Origin: Sphacelaria rigidula
Taxonomy: Eukaryota > Phaeophyceae > Sphacelariales
Direction of reading: 5' to 3'
DNA length: 21,607 nt
NCBI GenBank assembly: GCA_964200075.2
Contig: CAXNAA020000402.1
Span: 1 to 21,607 of the forward strand
Shown: positions 1 through 12,574 of the stretch, one piece after another
Layout of the letters: every line of letters starts with the position of its first letter
Numbering within the stretch: the stretch's first letter is position 1
The notes under the pieces: generated by a model
What the model was told of the DNA's origin: nothing
Seen by the model: the letters and a program-made list of their open reading frames with translations, nothing else
Database searches by the model: none
Program-made: the position numbers and the translations under genes

Positions 1-289
1 ATAGACATGGAATAGAGAGGTCAACCTTCCTCTTCAATAAACCTACTATAACACAGCCCGGACATAGACATGGAATAGAGAAGCTAACCCTTCTTATCAT
101 TTAACCTACCATGACACAGCCCAGACGTAGACATGGAATAGAGAAGCCAACCTTCGTTTTTACGACAAAGCCCGGACATAGACATGAACTAGAGAGGCCA
201 ACCTTTCTCTTTATTTACCCCACCATGACACAGCCCGGTCATAGACATGGGGAAGAGAGGCCAACCTTCCTCTTTTTTTAACCTACCAT

Positions 290-1807
290 AACACAGCCCG
301 GACATAGACATGGAATACAAAAGCTAACCCTTCTTTTCATTCAACCTACCATATTACAGCCCGGACATAGACATGGAATAGAGGAGGTAGCCCTCCTTTT
401 CATTTAACCCACCATCACGCAGGTCGGACATAGACATGGAATTGAGAGGCTAACCTTCCTCTTTATTTTACCTACTTCAACACAGCCCGGAAATATACAT
501 GAAATGGAGGAGCTGACCCTCCTTTTTATATCACCTACTACAAGACAGCCCGGACATAGACATGGAATAAAGAGCTTGACCCTTCTTCATATTTAACTTA
601 CTATAACACAGTCCGGACATAGACATGGAATAGAGACGCTAACCCTTTTTTTCATTCAACCTACCATAACACAGCCCGGTCATAGACATGGAAGAGGGAA
701 GCTCACCCTCCTCTTTATTTCACCTACCATAACACAGCCCGGACATAGACATGAAGCAGAAAAGCTAGCCTTCCTCTTTATTTACTCCTTAACAACACAG
801 CCCGGACATAGACATGGAATAGAGAAGCTAGCCCTCCTTTTCATTTAACATACAATAACACAGCCCGGACATAGACATGAAATAGAGAGGCCAACCTTCC
901 TCTTTATTTCACCTACTATAACACAGCCCGGACATAGACATGGAATAAAGGAGCTAGCCCTCCTTTTCATTTAACCTACCATAACGCAGCTCCGACATAG
1001 ACATGAAATTGAGAGGCTAACCTTCCTCTTTATTTTACCTACTTTGACACAGCCCGGACATAGACATGAAATAGAGGAGCTAACTCGCCTTTTTTTATCA
1101 CCTACTGAAAGACAGCCCGGACATGGACATGGAATAAAGAACTTGACCCTTCTTTATATTTTACCTACCTTAACACAGCCCGGACATAGACATGGAATAC
1201 AGAAGCTTACCCTTGTTTTCATTTAACCTACCATAACACAGCCCGGACATAGACATGGAATAGAGAAGCTAGCCCTCCTTTTCATTCAACCTACCATCAC
1301 ACAGCCCGGACATAGACATGGAATTGAGAGCCCAACCTCCCTCTTTATTTTACATACTTTAACACAGCCCGGAAATAGACATGAAATTGAGGAGCTAACC
1401 CTCCTTTTTATATCACCTACTACAAGACAGCCCGGACATAGACATGGAATAAAGAGCTTGACCCGTCTTCATATTCAACTTACTATAACACAGTCCGGAC
1501 ATAGACATGGAATAGAGACGCTAACCCTTTTTTTCATTCATTCTACCATAACACAGCCCGGTCATAGACATGAAAGAGAGAAGCTAACCCTCCTCTTTAT
1601 TTCACTTACCATAACACAGCCCGGACATAGACATGAAGTAGAAAAGCTAGCCTTCCTCTTTATTTACCCCATAACAACACAGCCCGGACATAGACATGGA
1701 ATAGAGAAGCTAGCCCTCCTTTTCATTTAACATACTATAACACAGCCCGGACATAGACATGGAATAGAGAGGCCAACCTTCCTCTTTATTTCACCTACTA
1801 TAACATA
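290..1807 (+). repeat. 882-bp (14-monomer) duplication, about 1.7 copies
   Basis: Landmarks recur exactly 882 bp (14 x 63) apart. The unusual 'cacagcccggaaata' monomer is at 481 and 1363. The 'cagtccggac' variant is at 609 and 1491. The 'acaacacagcccgg' junction after a tttactcc/ttacccc linker also recurs, near 791 and 1673. The first copy matches over about 290-925 and the second over about 1172-1807. Between them lies sequence carrying a further related sub-block near 985, offset about 564-567 bp from 421. No 51-bp unit occurs inside this repeat, so it is a sister arrangement of the 870-bp HOR farther right. Confidence 0.8.
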
Positions 1808-4214
1808 GCCCGGACATAGGCATGAAATAGAGAAGCTTTCCCTCCTTTTGTTTCAACCTACTATAACACAGCCCGGACATAGACATGGAAGAGGGGAGGT
1901 AACCCTTCTCTTGATATCACCCACCATAACAGAGCCCGGATATAATCATAAGGTAGAGACGCCAACCTTCCTCTTTATTTTACCTACCATAACACAGCCC
2001 GGACATAGACATGGAATAGAGCTGACCCTTCTTTTCATTTAACCTACCATAACACAGCCCGGACGTAGTTATGGAATGGAGAAGCCAACCTTCTTTTTAC
2101 AACAAGGCCCGGACATAGACATGAACTAGAGAGGCCCACCTCCCTTCTTATTTACCCCACCATGACACAGCCCGGTCATAGACATGGAACAGAAAAGCTA
2201 GCCCTCCTTTTCATACAACGCACCATGACACAGCCCAGACATAGACATGGAATAGAGAGGCCAACCTTCCTCTTTATTCAACCTACTATAACACAGCCCG
2301 GACATGGACATGGAATAGAGGAGCTAACCCTTCTTTTCATTTTACCTATCATAAAACAGCCCGGACATAGACATGGGATAAAGGAGCTATCCCTCCTTTT
2401 CATTCAACCTACCATAACACAGCCCGGACATAGACATGGAATAGAGAAGCTAGCCCTCCTTTTCATATAACCCACCATCACACAGCCCGAACATAGACAT
2501 GAAATAGAGAGGACAACCTTCCTCTCTTTTTAACGTACCATAACACAGCCCGGACATAGACATGAAATACAGAAGCTAACCCTTCTTTTCATTTCACCTA
2601 CCACAACACAGCCCGGACATAGACATGGAATAGAGAAGCTAGCCCTCCTTTTCATTTAGCCTCGCATAATACAGACCGGACATAGACATGGATTAGAGAG
2701 GCCAACCTTCCTCTCTATTTTACCTACTTTCACACAGCCCGGACATAGACATGAAATAGAGGAGCTAACCCTCTTTTTATATCACCTACTACGAGACAGC
2801 CCGGACATAGACATGGAATGAAGAACTTGACCCTTTTTGATATTTTACCTACCATAACACAGCCCGGACATAGACATGGAATAGAGAAGTTAACCCTTCT
2901 TTTCATTCAACCTACCATAACACAGCCCGGACATAGACATGAAAACGGGAAGCTAACGCTCCTTTTCATTTAACTTACCGTCACACAGCCCGGACATAGA
3001 CATGAAGTAGAAAAGGTAGCCTTCCTCTTCATTTACCCCATAACAACACAGCCCGGACATAGACATGGAAAAAAGAAGCTAGCCCTCCTTTTCATTTCAC
3101 CTACTATAACACAGCCCGGACATAGACACGAAATAGAGAGGCCAACCTTCCTCTTCATTCAACCTACTATAACACAGCCCGGACATAGACATGATATAGA
3201 GGAGCTAACCCTCCTTTTTATATCACCTACTACGAGACAGCCCGGACATAGACATGGAATGAAGAAGTGAACCCTCCTTTTCATTTGACCTACCATTACA
3301 CAGCCCGGACATAGACATGGAATAGAGAAGCTGACCCTTTTTCTTATTTAACCTACTATAACACAGCCCGGACATAGACATGAACTAGAGAGGCCAACCT
3401 TCCTCTTTATTCACCCCACCATAACACAGCCCGGACATAGACATGGAATAGAGAGGCCGACCTTCCTCTTTATTTTACCTGCTATGAGACAGCCCGGACA
3501 AAGACATGAAATACAGGAGCTAACCCTCCTTTCAATATCACCTGCTACAAGACAGCCCGGACATAGACATGGAATAGAGAAGCTAACCTTCCTCTTTATT
3601 TAACCTACTATAACACAGCCCGGACATGGACATGGAATAGAGAAGCTAGCCCTCCTTTTCATACAACCTACCATAACACAGCCCGGACATAGACATGGAA
3701 TACAGAAGCTAACCCTTCTTTTCATTTAACCTACCGTAACACAGCCCGGACGTAGACAGGAAAGAAAGAAGCCAACCTTCCTTTTTACAACAAAGCCCGG
3801 ACATGAACATGAACTAGAGAGGCCAACCTTCCCTTTTATTTACCCCACCATGACACAGCACGGTCATAGACATGGGATAGATAAGCTAGCCTTCCCTTCC
3901 ATACAACCCACCATCACACAGCCCGGACATAGACATGGAATAAAGGGGCCAACTTTCCTCTTTCCTTGACCTACTATAAGACAGCCCACACATAGACATG
4001 AAATAGGGAACTAAACCCTTCTTTATTCAACCCACCATAACACAGCCCGGAGATAAACATGGAATAGAGAGGCCAACCTTCATTTAACCTACCATCACAC
4101 AGCCCGGTAATGGACATGTAATAGAGAACCTACCCCGTCTTTTTATTTTTTCTACCATAACACAGCCCGGACGTAGACATGGAATAGAGAAGCCAACCTT
4201 CCTTTTTACGACAA
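1808..4214 (+). repeat. Mosaic monomer array, no complete HOR copy
   Basis: Ordinary 63-bp monomers with short runs of the common order. Partial blocks resemble 290-925: the ataacaacacag junction reappears near 3040, and a 'gaaaacggg' monomer near 2938 replaces the usual type. Units of the 51-bp type, recognised by acaaca(a/g)gcccgg, end near 2105, 3795 and 4214. Monomers around 3960-4140 are the most irregular, with several truncated or indel-bearing units such as the short one near 4070-4090. No gene or non-repeat DNA is seen. Confidence 0.85.
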
Positions 4215-5084
4215 AGCCCGGACATAGACATGAACTAGAGAGGCCAACCTTTCTCTTTATTCACCCCACCATGACACAGCCCGGTCATAGATATGGGATA
4301 GAGAAGCTAGCCCTCCTTTTCATACAACCCACCATCACAAAGCCCGGATATAGACATGAAACAGAGAGGCCAACCTTTCTCTTTATTCAACCTACTATAA
4401 CACAGCGCGGACATAGCCATGAAATAGAGGAGCTAACCCTCCTTTCTATATCACCTACTACAAGACAGCCCGGACATAGACATGGAATAAAGAACTTAAC
4501 CCTTCTTTATACTTAACCTACTATAACACAGCCCGGACATAGACATGGAATAGAGAAGCTAACCCGTTTTTCCATTTAGCCTACCATAACACAGCCCGGT
4601 CATAGACATGAAAGAGAGAAGCTAACCCTCCTGCTTGTTCAACTTACCATAACACAGCCCGGACATAGACATGAAGTGGAAAAGCTAGCCTTTGTCTTCA
4701 TTTACCCCACCATAACACAGCCCGGACATAGACATGGAATAGAGAAGCTAGCCCTCCTTTTCATTTAACATACTATAACACAGCCCGGACATAGACATAA
4801 AATAGAGAGGCCAACCTTCCTCTTTATTTAACCTACCATAACCCAGCCCGGACAGAGACATGGGAGAGGGAAGCTAACCCTTCTCTTGATTTCACCCACC
4901 ATAACACAGCCCGGACATACACATGGAATAGAGAGGCCAACCTCCCTCCTTAATTAACTTCACATTACACAGCCCTGACATAGACATGGAATACAGAGGC
5001 TAACCCTTCTTTTAATTTAACCTACCACAATACAGCCCGGACGTAGACATGAGAGAGAGAGGCCAACCTTTCTTTTTACAACAA
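4215..5084 (+). repeat. Complete 870-bp higher-order repeat (14 monomers)
   Basis: Measuring from agcccgg to agcccgg, monomers start at 4215, 4278, 4341, 4404, 4467, 4530, 4593, 4656, 4719, 4782, 4845, 4908, 4971 and 5034. The first thirteen are exactly 63 bp and the last is 51 bp. I label the order D-E-F-G-J-K-L-M-N-B-O-P-Q-C. Markers are: D gaactagag; E cggtcatag; F a gaggcc type; G acatagccat with tatatcacc; J ggaataaagaac; K an aaccc + poly-T type; L a cttgttcaac end; M gaagt(a/g)gaaaag; N ttaacatac; B a gaggcc type; O gggagaggg; P acatacacatgg with aattaactt; Q ggaatacag; C cggacgtag with the 12-bp deletion. This is the best reference copy for naming the other blocks. Confidence 0.9.
5034..5084 (+). 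repeat. 51-bp short monomer type C (reference example)
   Basis: This unit begins with the cggacgtag core variant and a ga-rich segment, then ends ttacaacaaagcccgg instead of running through the full cctaccataacacag linker. It is 12 bp shorter than the standard monomer. The same short type recurs more than thirty times across 1-17350 and again near 20600 and 20990, almost always followed by the gaactagag (D) monomer. It is absent between about 17350 and 20600. Its stable partnership with D shows that the deletion arose once and then spread by block duplication. Confidence 0.9.
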
Positions 5085-6308
5085 AGCCCGGACATAGACA
5101 TGAACTAGAGAGGCCAGCCTTCCTTTTTATTTACCCCCTCATGACACAGCCCGGTCATAGACATGGAATAGGGAAGCTAGCCCTCCTTTTCATACAACCC
5201 ACCATCACACAGCCCAGACATAGACATGAACTAGAGAGGCCAACCTTCCTCTTCATTCAACCTACTATAACACAGCCCGGCAATGGACATGGAATAGAGA
5301 AGCTAGCCCTCCTTTTCATTGAACCTACCATAACACAGCCCGGACATATACATGAAATAGAGAAGCTAACCCTTCTTTTCATTTCACGTACCATGACACA
5401 GCCCGGACATAGACATGGAATAGAGAAGCTAGCCCTCCTTTTCATACAACCCACCATAACACAGTCCGGACATAGACATGGAATAGAAAAGCTAGCCCTC
5501 CTTATCATTTCACGTATCATAACACAGCCCGGACGTAGACATGAAAGAGAGAAGCCAACCTCCCTTTTTACAACAAAGCCCAGACATAGACATGAACTAG
5601 AGAGGCCAACCTTTCCTTTTATTCACCTCACCATGACACAGCCCGGTCATAGACATGGAATAGAGAAGCTAGCCCTCCTTTCCATACAACCCACCATCAC
5701 ACAGCCCGGACATTGACATGAAATAGAGGGGCCAACCTCCTTCTTCATTTAAACTACTATAAGACAGCCCCGACATAGACATGAAATAGAGGAGGTAACC
5801 CTCCTTTGAATATCACATACTACGAGACAGCCCGGACATAGACATGGAATAAAGAAGTGGACCCTCCTTTTCATTTAACCCACCATTACACAGCCCGGAC
5901 ATGGACATGGAATAGAGAGGCCAACCTCCCTCTTGAATTAACTTACCATTACACAGCCCGGACATGAACATGGAATACAGAAGCTAACCCTTCTTTTCAC
6001 ATCACCTACCAAAACACAGCCCGGACGTAGACATGAAATAGAGAAGCCAACATTTCGTTTTACAACAAAGCCCGGACATAGACATCATCTAGAGAGGCCA
6101 ACCTTCCTTTTTATTTACCCCATCATGACACAGCCCGGTCATAGACATGAAATAGAGAAGCTAGCCCTCCTTTTCATACAACCCACCATCACACAGCCCG
6201 GACATAGACATGGAACAGAGAGGCCAACCTTCCTCTTTATTCAACCTACTATAACACAGCCCGGACATAGCCATGAAAGAGAGAAGCCAATCTTCCTTTT
6301 TACAACAA
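5085..6308 (+). repeat. Rearranged HOR segment with three C-D junctions
   Basis: After the complete copy, the order becomes D-E-F followed by a cggcaatgg monomer and an acatatacat monomer, instead of the G-J-K series. C-D junctions lie near 5085, 5577 and 6070, with another at 6309. The block around 5780-6070 holds the tatcac(a/c)tactacgag, gaagtgg and acatgaacatgg series. That series reappears near 15160-15450 and 16130-16420, so it is a mobile cassette within the array. No gene is seen. Confidence 0.8.
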
Positions 6309-6989
6309 ATCCCGGACATAGACATGAACTAGAGAGGCCAACCTTCCTTCTTATTTACCCCCTCATGACACAGCCCGGTCATAGACATGGAATAGAGAAG
6401 CTAGCCCTTCTTTTCATACAACCCACCATCACACAGCCCGGACATAGACATGAACCACAGAGGCCAACCTTCCTCTTCATTCAACCTACTATAACACAGC
6501 CCGGACATAGCCATGAAATAGAGGAGCTAACCCTCCTTTTTATATCACCTACTAAAAGACAGCCCGGACATAGACATGGAATAAAGAACTTAACCCTTCT
6601 TCATATTTCACCTACCATCACACAGCCCGGACATAGACATGGAATAGAGAAGCTAACCCTTTTTTTCATTTAACCTACCATAACACAGCCCGGTCATGGA
6701 CATGAAATAGAGAGGTCAATCTTCCTCTTTATTTAACCTACTATAACACAGCCCGGACATAGACATGGGAGAGGGAGACTAACCTTTCTCTTGATTTCAC
6801 CCACCATAACACAGCCCGGACATACATATGGAATAGAGAGGCCAACCTCCCTCTTTAAATGACTTAACATTACACAGCCCGGACATAGACATGGAATACA
6901 GAAGCTAACCCTTCTTTTCATTCAACCTACCACAACACAGCCCGGACGTAGACATGAAAGAGAGAGGCCAACCTTCCGTTTTACAACAA
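6309..6989 (+). repeat. 681-bp HOR variant lacking three monomers
   Basis: This runs from one D monomer (6309, core reading atcccgg) to the next D (6990). The length, 681 bp, is the 870-bp HOR minus 189 bp, which is exactly three monomers. Units D-E-F-G-J-K are followed by one hybrid cggtcatgg monomer with a gaggtc middle, then O-P-Q-C. The L-M-N monomers have been lost, and the hybrid looks like an L-like start joined to a B-like end. That is the expected product of unequal crossover between aligned monomers. Confidence 0.8.
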
Positions 6990-7890
6990 AGCCCGGACAC
7001 AGACATGAACTAGAGAGGCCAACCTTCCTTTTTATTTACCCCCTCATGACACAGCCCGGTCATAGACATGGAAGAGAGAAGCTAGCCCTCCTTTCTATAC
7101 AACCCACCATCACACAGCCCGGACATAGACATGAAACAGAGAGGCCAACCTTCCTCTTCATTCAACCTACCATAACACAGCCCGGACATAGCCATGAAAT
7201 AGAGAAGCTAACCCTCCTTTTTATATCACCTACTACAAGACAGCCCGGACATAGACATGGAATAAAGAACTTAACCCTTCTTTATATTTCACCTATCATA
7301 ACACAGCCCGGACATAGACATGGAATAGAGAAGCTTACCCTTTTTTTCATTTACCCTACCATAACACGACCCGGTCATAGACATGAAAGAGAGAAGCTAA
7401 CCCTCCTCCTTGTTCAACTTATCATCATACAGCCCGGACATAGCCATGAAATAGAGGAGCTAACCCTCCTTTGAACATCACTTACTACGAGACAGCCCGG
7501 ACATAGACATGGAATACAGAAGCTAACCCTTCTTTTCATCTAACCTACCATAACACAGCCCGGTCATAGACATGAAATAGAGAAGCTAGCCCTCCTTTTC
7601 ATACAACCCACCATCACACAGCTCGGACATAGACATGGAACAGAGAGGCCAACCTTCCTCTTTATTCAACCTACTATAACACAGCCCGGACATAGCCATG
7701 AAAGAGAGAAGCCAACCTTCCTTTTTACAACAAATCCCGGACATAGACATGAACTAGAGAGGCCAACCTTTCTTTTTATTTACCCCCTCATGACACAGCC
7801 CGGTCATTGACATGGAATAGAGAAGCTAGCCCTCCTTTTCATACAACCCACCATCACACAGCCCGGACATAGACATGAAATAGAGAGGCC
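6930..7890 (+). repeat. Segmental duplication, left copy (offset +4034)
   Basis: This block matches about 10964-11924 at a constant offset of 4034 bp. Markers are acacagacatgaac at 6997 and 11031, agagaagctaaccctcc at 7201 and 11235, and the rare gctcggacat core at 7621 and 11655. The order and the private variants agree across about 15 monomers. On the left of 6930 and the right of 7890 the two copies diverge into different monomer types, so both ends lie near monomer boundaries. Confidence 0.8.
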
Positions 7891-8099
7891 AACCTTCCTC
7901 TTCATTTAACCTACTATAACACAGCCCGGCAATAGACATGGAATAAAGAAGCTAGCCCTCCTTTCCAAACAACCCACCATCACACAGCCCGGACATAGAC
8001 ATGAAGTAGAGGAGCTAACCCTCCTTTGAATATCACCTACTACGAGACAGCCCGGACATAGACATGTAATAAAGAAGTGGACCCTCCTTCTCATTTAAC

Positions 8100-8660
8100 C
8101 TACCATAACACAGCCCGGACGTAGACATGAAAAAAAGACGCCAACCTTCCTTTTAACAACGAAGCCCGGACATAGACATGAACTAGAGAGGCCAACCTTC
8201 CTTTTGATTACCCTATCATGACATAGCCCGGTCATAGACATGGAATAGAGACGATAGCCCTCCTTTCTATACAACACACCATCACACAGCCCGGACATAG
8301 ACATGAAATAGAGAAGCTAGCCCTCCTTTTCATTTACCCTACCATCACACAGCCCGGACATAGCCATGAAAGAGAGAAGCCAACCTTTCCTTTTACAACA
8401 AAGCCCGGACACAGACATGAACTAGAGAGGCCAACCTTCCTTTTTATTTACCCCCTCATGACACAGCCCGGTCATAGACATGAAATGGAGAAGCTAGCCC
8501 TCCTTTTCATACAACCCACCATCACACAGCCCGGACATAGACATGAAACAGAGAGGCCGACCTTCCTCTTCATTGAACCTACTATAACACAGCCCGGACA
8601 TAGCCATGAAATAGAGGAGCTAACGCTACTTTTTATATCACCTACTACAAGACAGCCCGG
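8100..8660 (+). repeat. Segmental duplication, left copy (offset +2622)
   Basis: This matches about 10722-11282 at a constant offset of 2622 bp. The gaaaaaaagacgcc monomer is at 8137 and 10759, the catttaccctaccatcac junction is at 8341 and 10963, and acagacatgaac is at 8411 and 11033. The same gacgcc monomer also lies at 9788, offset 1651, so three copies of this small cassette exist. The right-hand copy overlaps the +4034 duplication target, which shows layered copying events. Confidence 0.75.
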
Positions 8661-9271
8661 ACATAGACATGGAATAGAGAAGCTAACCCTTTTTTTCATT
8701 TACCCTTCCATAACACAGCCCGGACATAGACATGGAATAGAGAAGCTTACCCTTTTTTCCATTTAACCTACCATAACACATCCCGGTCATAGACATGAAA
8801 GAGAGAAGCTAACCCTCCTCCTTGTTCAACTTATCATAACACAGCCCGGACTTAGACATGAAGTAGAAAAGCTAGCCTTCCTCTTTATTTACCCCACCAT
8901 AACACAGCACGGACATAGACATGGAATAGGGAGCTAGCCCTCCTTTTCATTTCACCTACTATAACACAGCCCGGACATAGACATTAAATGGAGAAGCTAA
9001 CCCTTCCTCTTTATTTAACCTACTATAACACAGCCCAGACATAGACATGGGAGAGGGAGACTAACCCTTCTCTTGATTTTACCCACCATAACACAGCCCG
9101 GACATACATATGGAATAGAGAGGCCAACCTCCATCTTCAATTAACTTAACATTACACAGCCCGGACATAGACATGGAATACAGAAGCTAACCCTTCTTTT
9201 CATTTAACCTACCATAACACAGCCCGGACGTAGACATGAAAGAGAGAAGCCAACCTTCCTTTTAACAACAA
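8402..9271 (+). repeat. Second complete 870-bp higher-order repeat
   Basis: Fourteen monomers start at 8402, 8465, 8528, 8591, 8654, 8717, 8780, 8843, 8906, 8968, 9032, 9095, 9158 and 9221. The lengths are 63 except for 62 (N) and 64 (B), and 51 for the closing C unit. The total is again 870 bp. The order is D-E-F-G, two K-like units (the first replaces J), then L-M-N-B-O-P-Q-C. One core reads acatcccggtc and one cacagcacgg, both private variants useful for tracing copies. The L-to-Q half reappears near 12090-12540 at offset 3303. Confidence 0.88.
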
Positions 9272-10955
9272 AGCCCGGACATAGACATGAACTAGAGAGG
9301 GCAACCTTTCTATTAACAACGAAGTCCGGTCATAGACATGAACTAGAGAGGCCAACCTTCCTCTTGATCACCCTATCCTGACATAGCCCGGTCATAGACA
9401 TGGAATAGAGACGCTAGCCCTCCTTTTCATACAACCCACCATAACACAGCCCGGACATAGACATGAAATAGAGAAGCTAACCCTTCTTTTCATACCACCT
9501 ACCATCACACAGCCCGGACATAGACATGAAATAGAGAGGCCAACCTTCCTCTTCATTCAACCTACTATAACACAGCCCGGCAATAGACATGGAATAAAAA
9601 AGGTAACCCTCCTTGTCATTGAACCTACCATAACACAGCCCGGACATATACATGAAATAGAGAAGCTAACCCTTCTTTTCATTTCACCTACCATAACACA
9701 GCCCGGACATAGATACGACAGAGAGAAGCCAACCTCCCTTTTCATTTACCCTACCATAACACAGCCCGGACCTAGACATGAAAAAAAGACGCCAACCTTC
9801 CTTTGAACAACGAAGTCCGGACATAGACATGAACTAGAGAGGCCAACCTTCCTTTTGATTACCCTATCATGACATAGCCCGGTCATAGACATAGAATAAA
9901 GACGCTAGCCCTCCTTTCCATACAACACACCATCACACAGCCCGAACATAGACATGAAATAGAGAAGCTAGCCCTCCTTTTCATTTCACCTACTATAACA
10001 CAGCCCGGACATAGACATGAAATGGAGAAGCTAACCCTTCCTCTTTAATTAACCTACTATAACACAGCCCGGACATAGACATGGGAGAGGGAGACTTACC
10101 CTTCTCTTGATTTTACCCACCAAAACACAGCCCGGACATACATATGGAATAGAGAGGCCAACCTCCCTCTTCAATTAACTTAACATTACACAGCCCGGAC
10201 ATAGACATGGAATACAGAAGCTAACCCTTCTTTTCATTTAACCTACCATAACACAGCCGGGACGTAGACATGAAAGAGAGAAGCCAACCTTCCTTTTAAC
10301 AACAAAGCCCGGACATAGACATGAACTAGAGAGGGCAACCTTTCTATTAACAACGAAGCCCGGTCATAGACATGAACTAGAGAGGCCAACCTTCCTTTCG
10401 ATCACCCTATCATGACATAGCCCGGTCATAGACATGGAATAGAGACGCTAGCCCTCCTTTTCATACAACCCACCATAACACAGCCCGGACATAGACATGA
10501 AATAGAGAAGCTAACCCTTCTTTTCATATCACCTACCATCACACAGCCCGGACATAGACATGAAATAGAGAGGCCAACCTTCCTCTTCATTCAACCTACT
10601 ATAACACAGCCCGGACATAGACATGAAATAAAAAAGCTAACCCTCCTTTTCATTGAACCTACCATAACACAGCCCGGACATATACATGAAATAGAGAAGC
10701 TAACCCTTCTTTTCATTTCACCTACCATAACACAGCCCGGACCTAGACATGAAAAAAAGACGCCAACCTTCCTTTTAACAACGAAGTCCGGACATAGACA
10801 TGAACTAGAGAGGCCAACCTTCCTTTTGATTACCCTATCATGACATAGCCCGGTCATAGACATAGATTAGAGACGCTAGCCCTCCTTTCCATACAACACA
10901 CCATCACACAGCCCGGACATAGACATGAAATAGAGAAGCTAGCCCTCCTTTTCAT
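8951..10955 (+). repeat. Tandem duplication of ~1034 bp, two adjacent copies
   Basis: ttcacctact at 8951 and 9985, and actagagagg (before gcaacctttc) at 9291 and 10325, are exactly 1034 bp apart. The second copy therefore begins where the first ends. Later markers such as gacgccaacc at 9788 and 10759 are 971 bp apart, so the second copy lacks one 63-bp monomer. The missing unit is the catagatacgac monomer near 9708-9770. Both copies carry an unusual pair of consecutive short units ending aacaacaaag and aacaacgaag near 9270 and 9315. Confidence 0.85.
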
Positions 10956-10963
10956 TTACCCTA

Positions 10964-11924
10964 CCATCACACAGCCCGGACATAGCCATGAAAGAGAGAA
11001 GCCAACCTTCCTTTTTACCACAAAGCCCGGACACAGACATGAACTAGAGAGGCCAACCTTCCTTTTTATTTACCCCCTCATGACACAGCCCGGTCATAGA
11101 CATGGAATACAGAAGCTAGCCCTCCTTTTCATACAACCCACCATCACATAGCCCGGACATAGACATGAAACAGAGAGGCCAACCTTCCTCTTCATTGAAC
11201 CTACTATAACACAGCCCGGACATAGCCATGAAATAGAGAAGCTAACCCTCCTTTTTATATCACCTACTACAAGACAGCCCGGACATAGACATGGAATAAA
11301 TAACTTAACCCCTCTTTATATTTCACCTATCATAACACAGCCCGGACATAGACATGGAATAGAGAAGCTAACCCTTTTTTTCATTTACCCTACCATAACA
11401 CAACCCGGACATAGACATGAAAGAGAGAAGCTAACCCTCCTCCTTGTTCAACTTATCATAACACAGCCCGGACATAGACAAGAAGTAGAGGAGCTAACCC
11501 TCCTTTGAATATCACCTACTACGAGACAGCCCGGACATAGACATGGAATACAAAAGCTAACCCTTCTTTTCATCTAACCTACCATAACACAGCCCGGTCA
11601 TAGACATGAAATAGAGAAGCTAGCCCTCCTTTTCATACAACCCACCATCACACAGCTCGGACATAGACATGGAACAGAGAGGCCAACCTTCCTCTTTATT
11701 CAACCTACTATAACACAGCCCGGACATAGCCATGAAAGAGAGAAGCCAACCTTCCTCTTTACAACAAATCCCGGACATAGACATGAACTAGAGAGGCCAA
11801 CCTTTCTTTTTATTTACCCCCTCATGACACAGCCCGGTCATAGACATGGAATAGAGAAGCTAGCCCTCCTTTTCATACAACCCACCATCACTCAGCCCGG
11901 ACATAGACATGAAATAGAGAAGCT
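10964..11924 (+). repeat. Segmental duplication, right copy (offset +4034)
   Basis: This is the counterpart of about 6930-7890, matching monomer by monomer, including the rare gctcggacat core at 11655 and the atcccgg core at 11768. It differs by scattered single-base changes, for example acaagaagtagagg near 11479 where the left copy has acatagccatgaa. Its left part is also the target of the +2622 relationship with about 8340-8660, so this stretch is a junction of two source blocks. Confidence 0.78.
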
Positions 11925-12574
11925 AACCCTCCTTTTTATATCACCTACTGCAAGACAGCCCGGACATAGACATGGAATAAAGAACTTAACCCTTCTCTAT
12001 ATTTCACCTACCATAACACAGCCCGGACATAGACATGGAATAGAGAAGCTAACCCCTTTTTTCATTTAACCTACCATAACACAGCCCGGTCATAGATATG
12101 AAAGAGAGAAGCTAACCCTCCTCCTTGTTCAACTTATCATAACACAGCCCGGACTTAGACATGAAGTGGAAAAGCTAGCCTTCCTCTTTATTTACCCAAC
12201 CATAACACAGCACGGACATAGACATGGAATAGGGAGCTAGCCCTCCTTTTCATTTCACCTACTATGACACAGCCCGGACATAGACATTAAATGGAGAAGC
12301 TAACCCTTCCTCTTTATTTAACCTACAATAACACAGCCCGGACATAGACATGGGAGAGGGAGACTAACCCTTCTCTTGATTTTACCCACCATAACACAGC
12401 CCGAACATACATATAGAATAGAGAGGCCAACCTCCCTCTTCAATTAACTTAACATTACACAGCCCGGACATAGACATGGAATACAGAAGCTAACCCTTCT
12501 TTTCATTTAACCTACCACAACACAGCCCGGACGTAGACATCAAAGAGAGAGGCCAACCTTCCTTTTCACAACAA
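11768..12574 (+). repeat. 807-bp HOR variant lacking one monomer
   Basis: From the D monomer at 11768 to the next D at 12575 is 807 bp, which is 870 minus 63. The F and G monomers are fused into one unit near 11900 that starts like F and ends like G, with tatatcacc. From about 12090 the L-M-N-B-O-P-Q-C series follows 8780-9270 at offset 3303. Markers are cttagacatg at 8851 and 12154, and ttcacctact at 8951 and 12254. The order is conserved while single bases differ. Confidence 0.8.
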
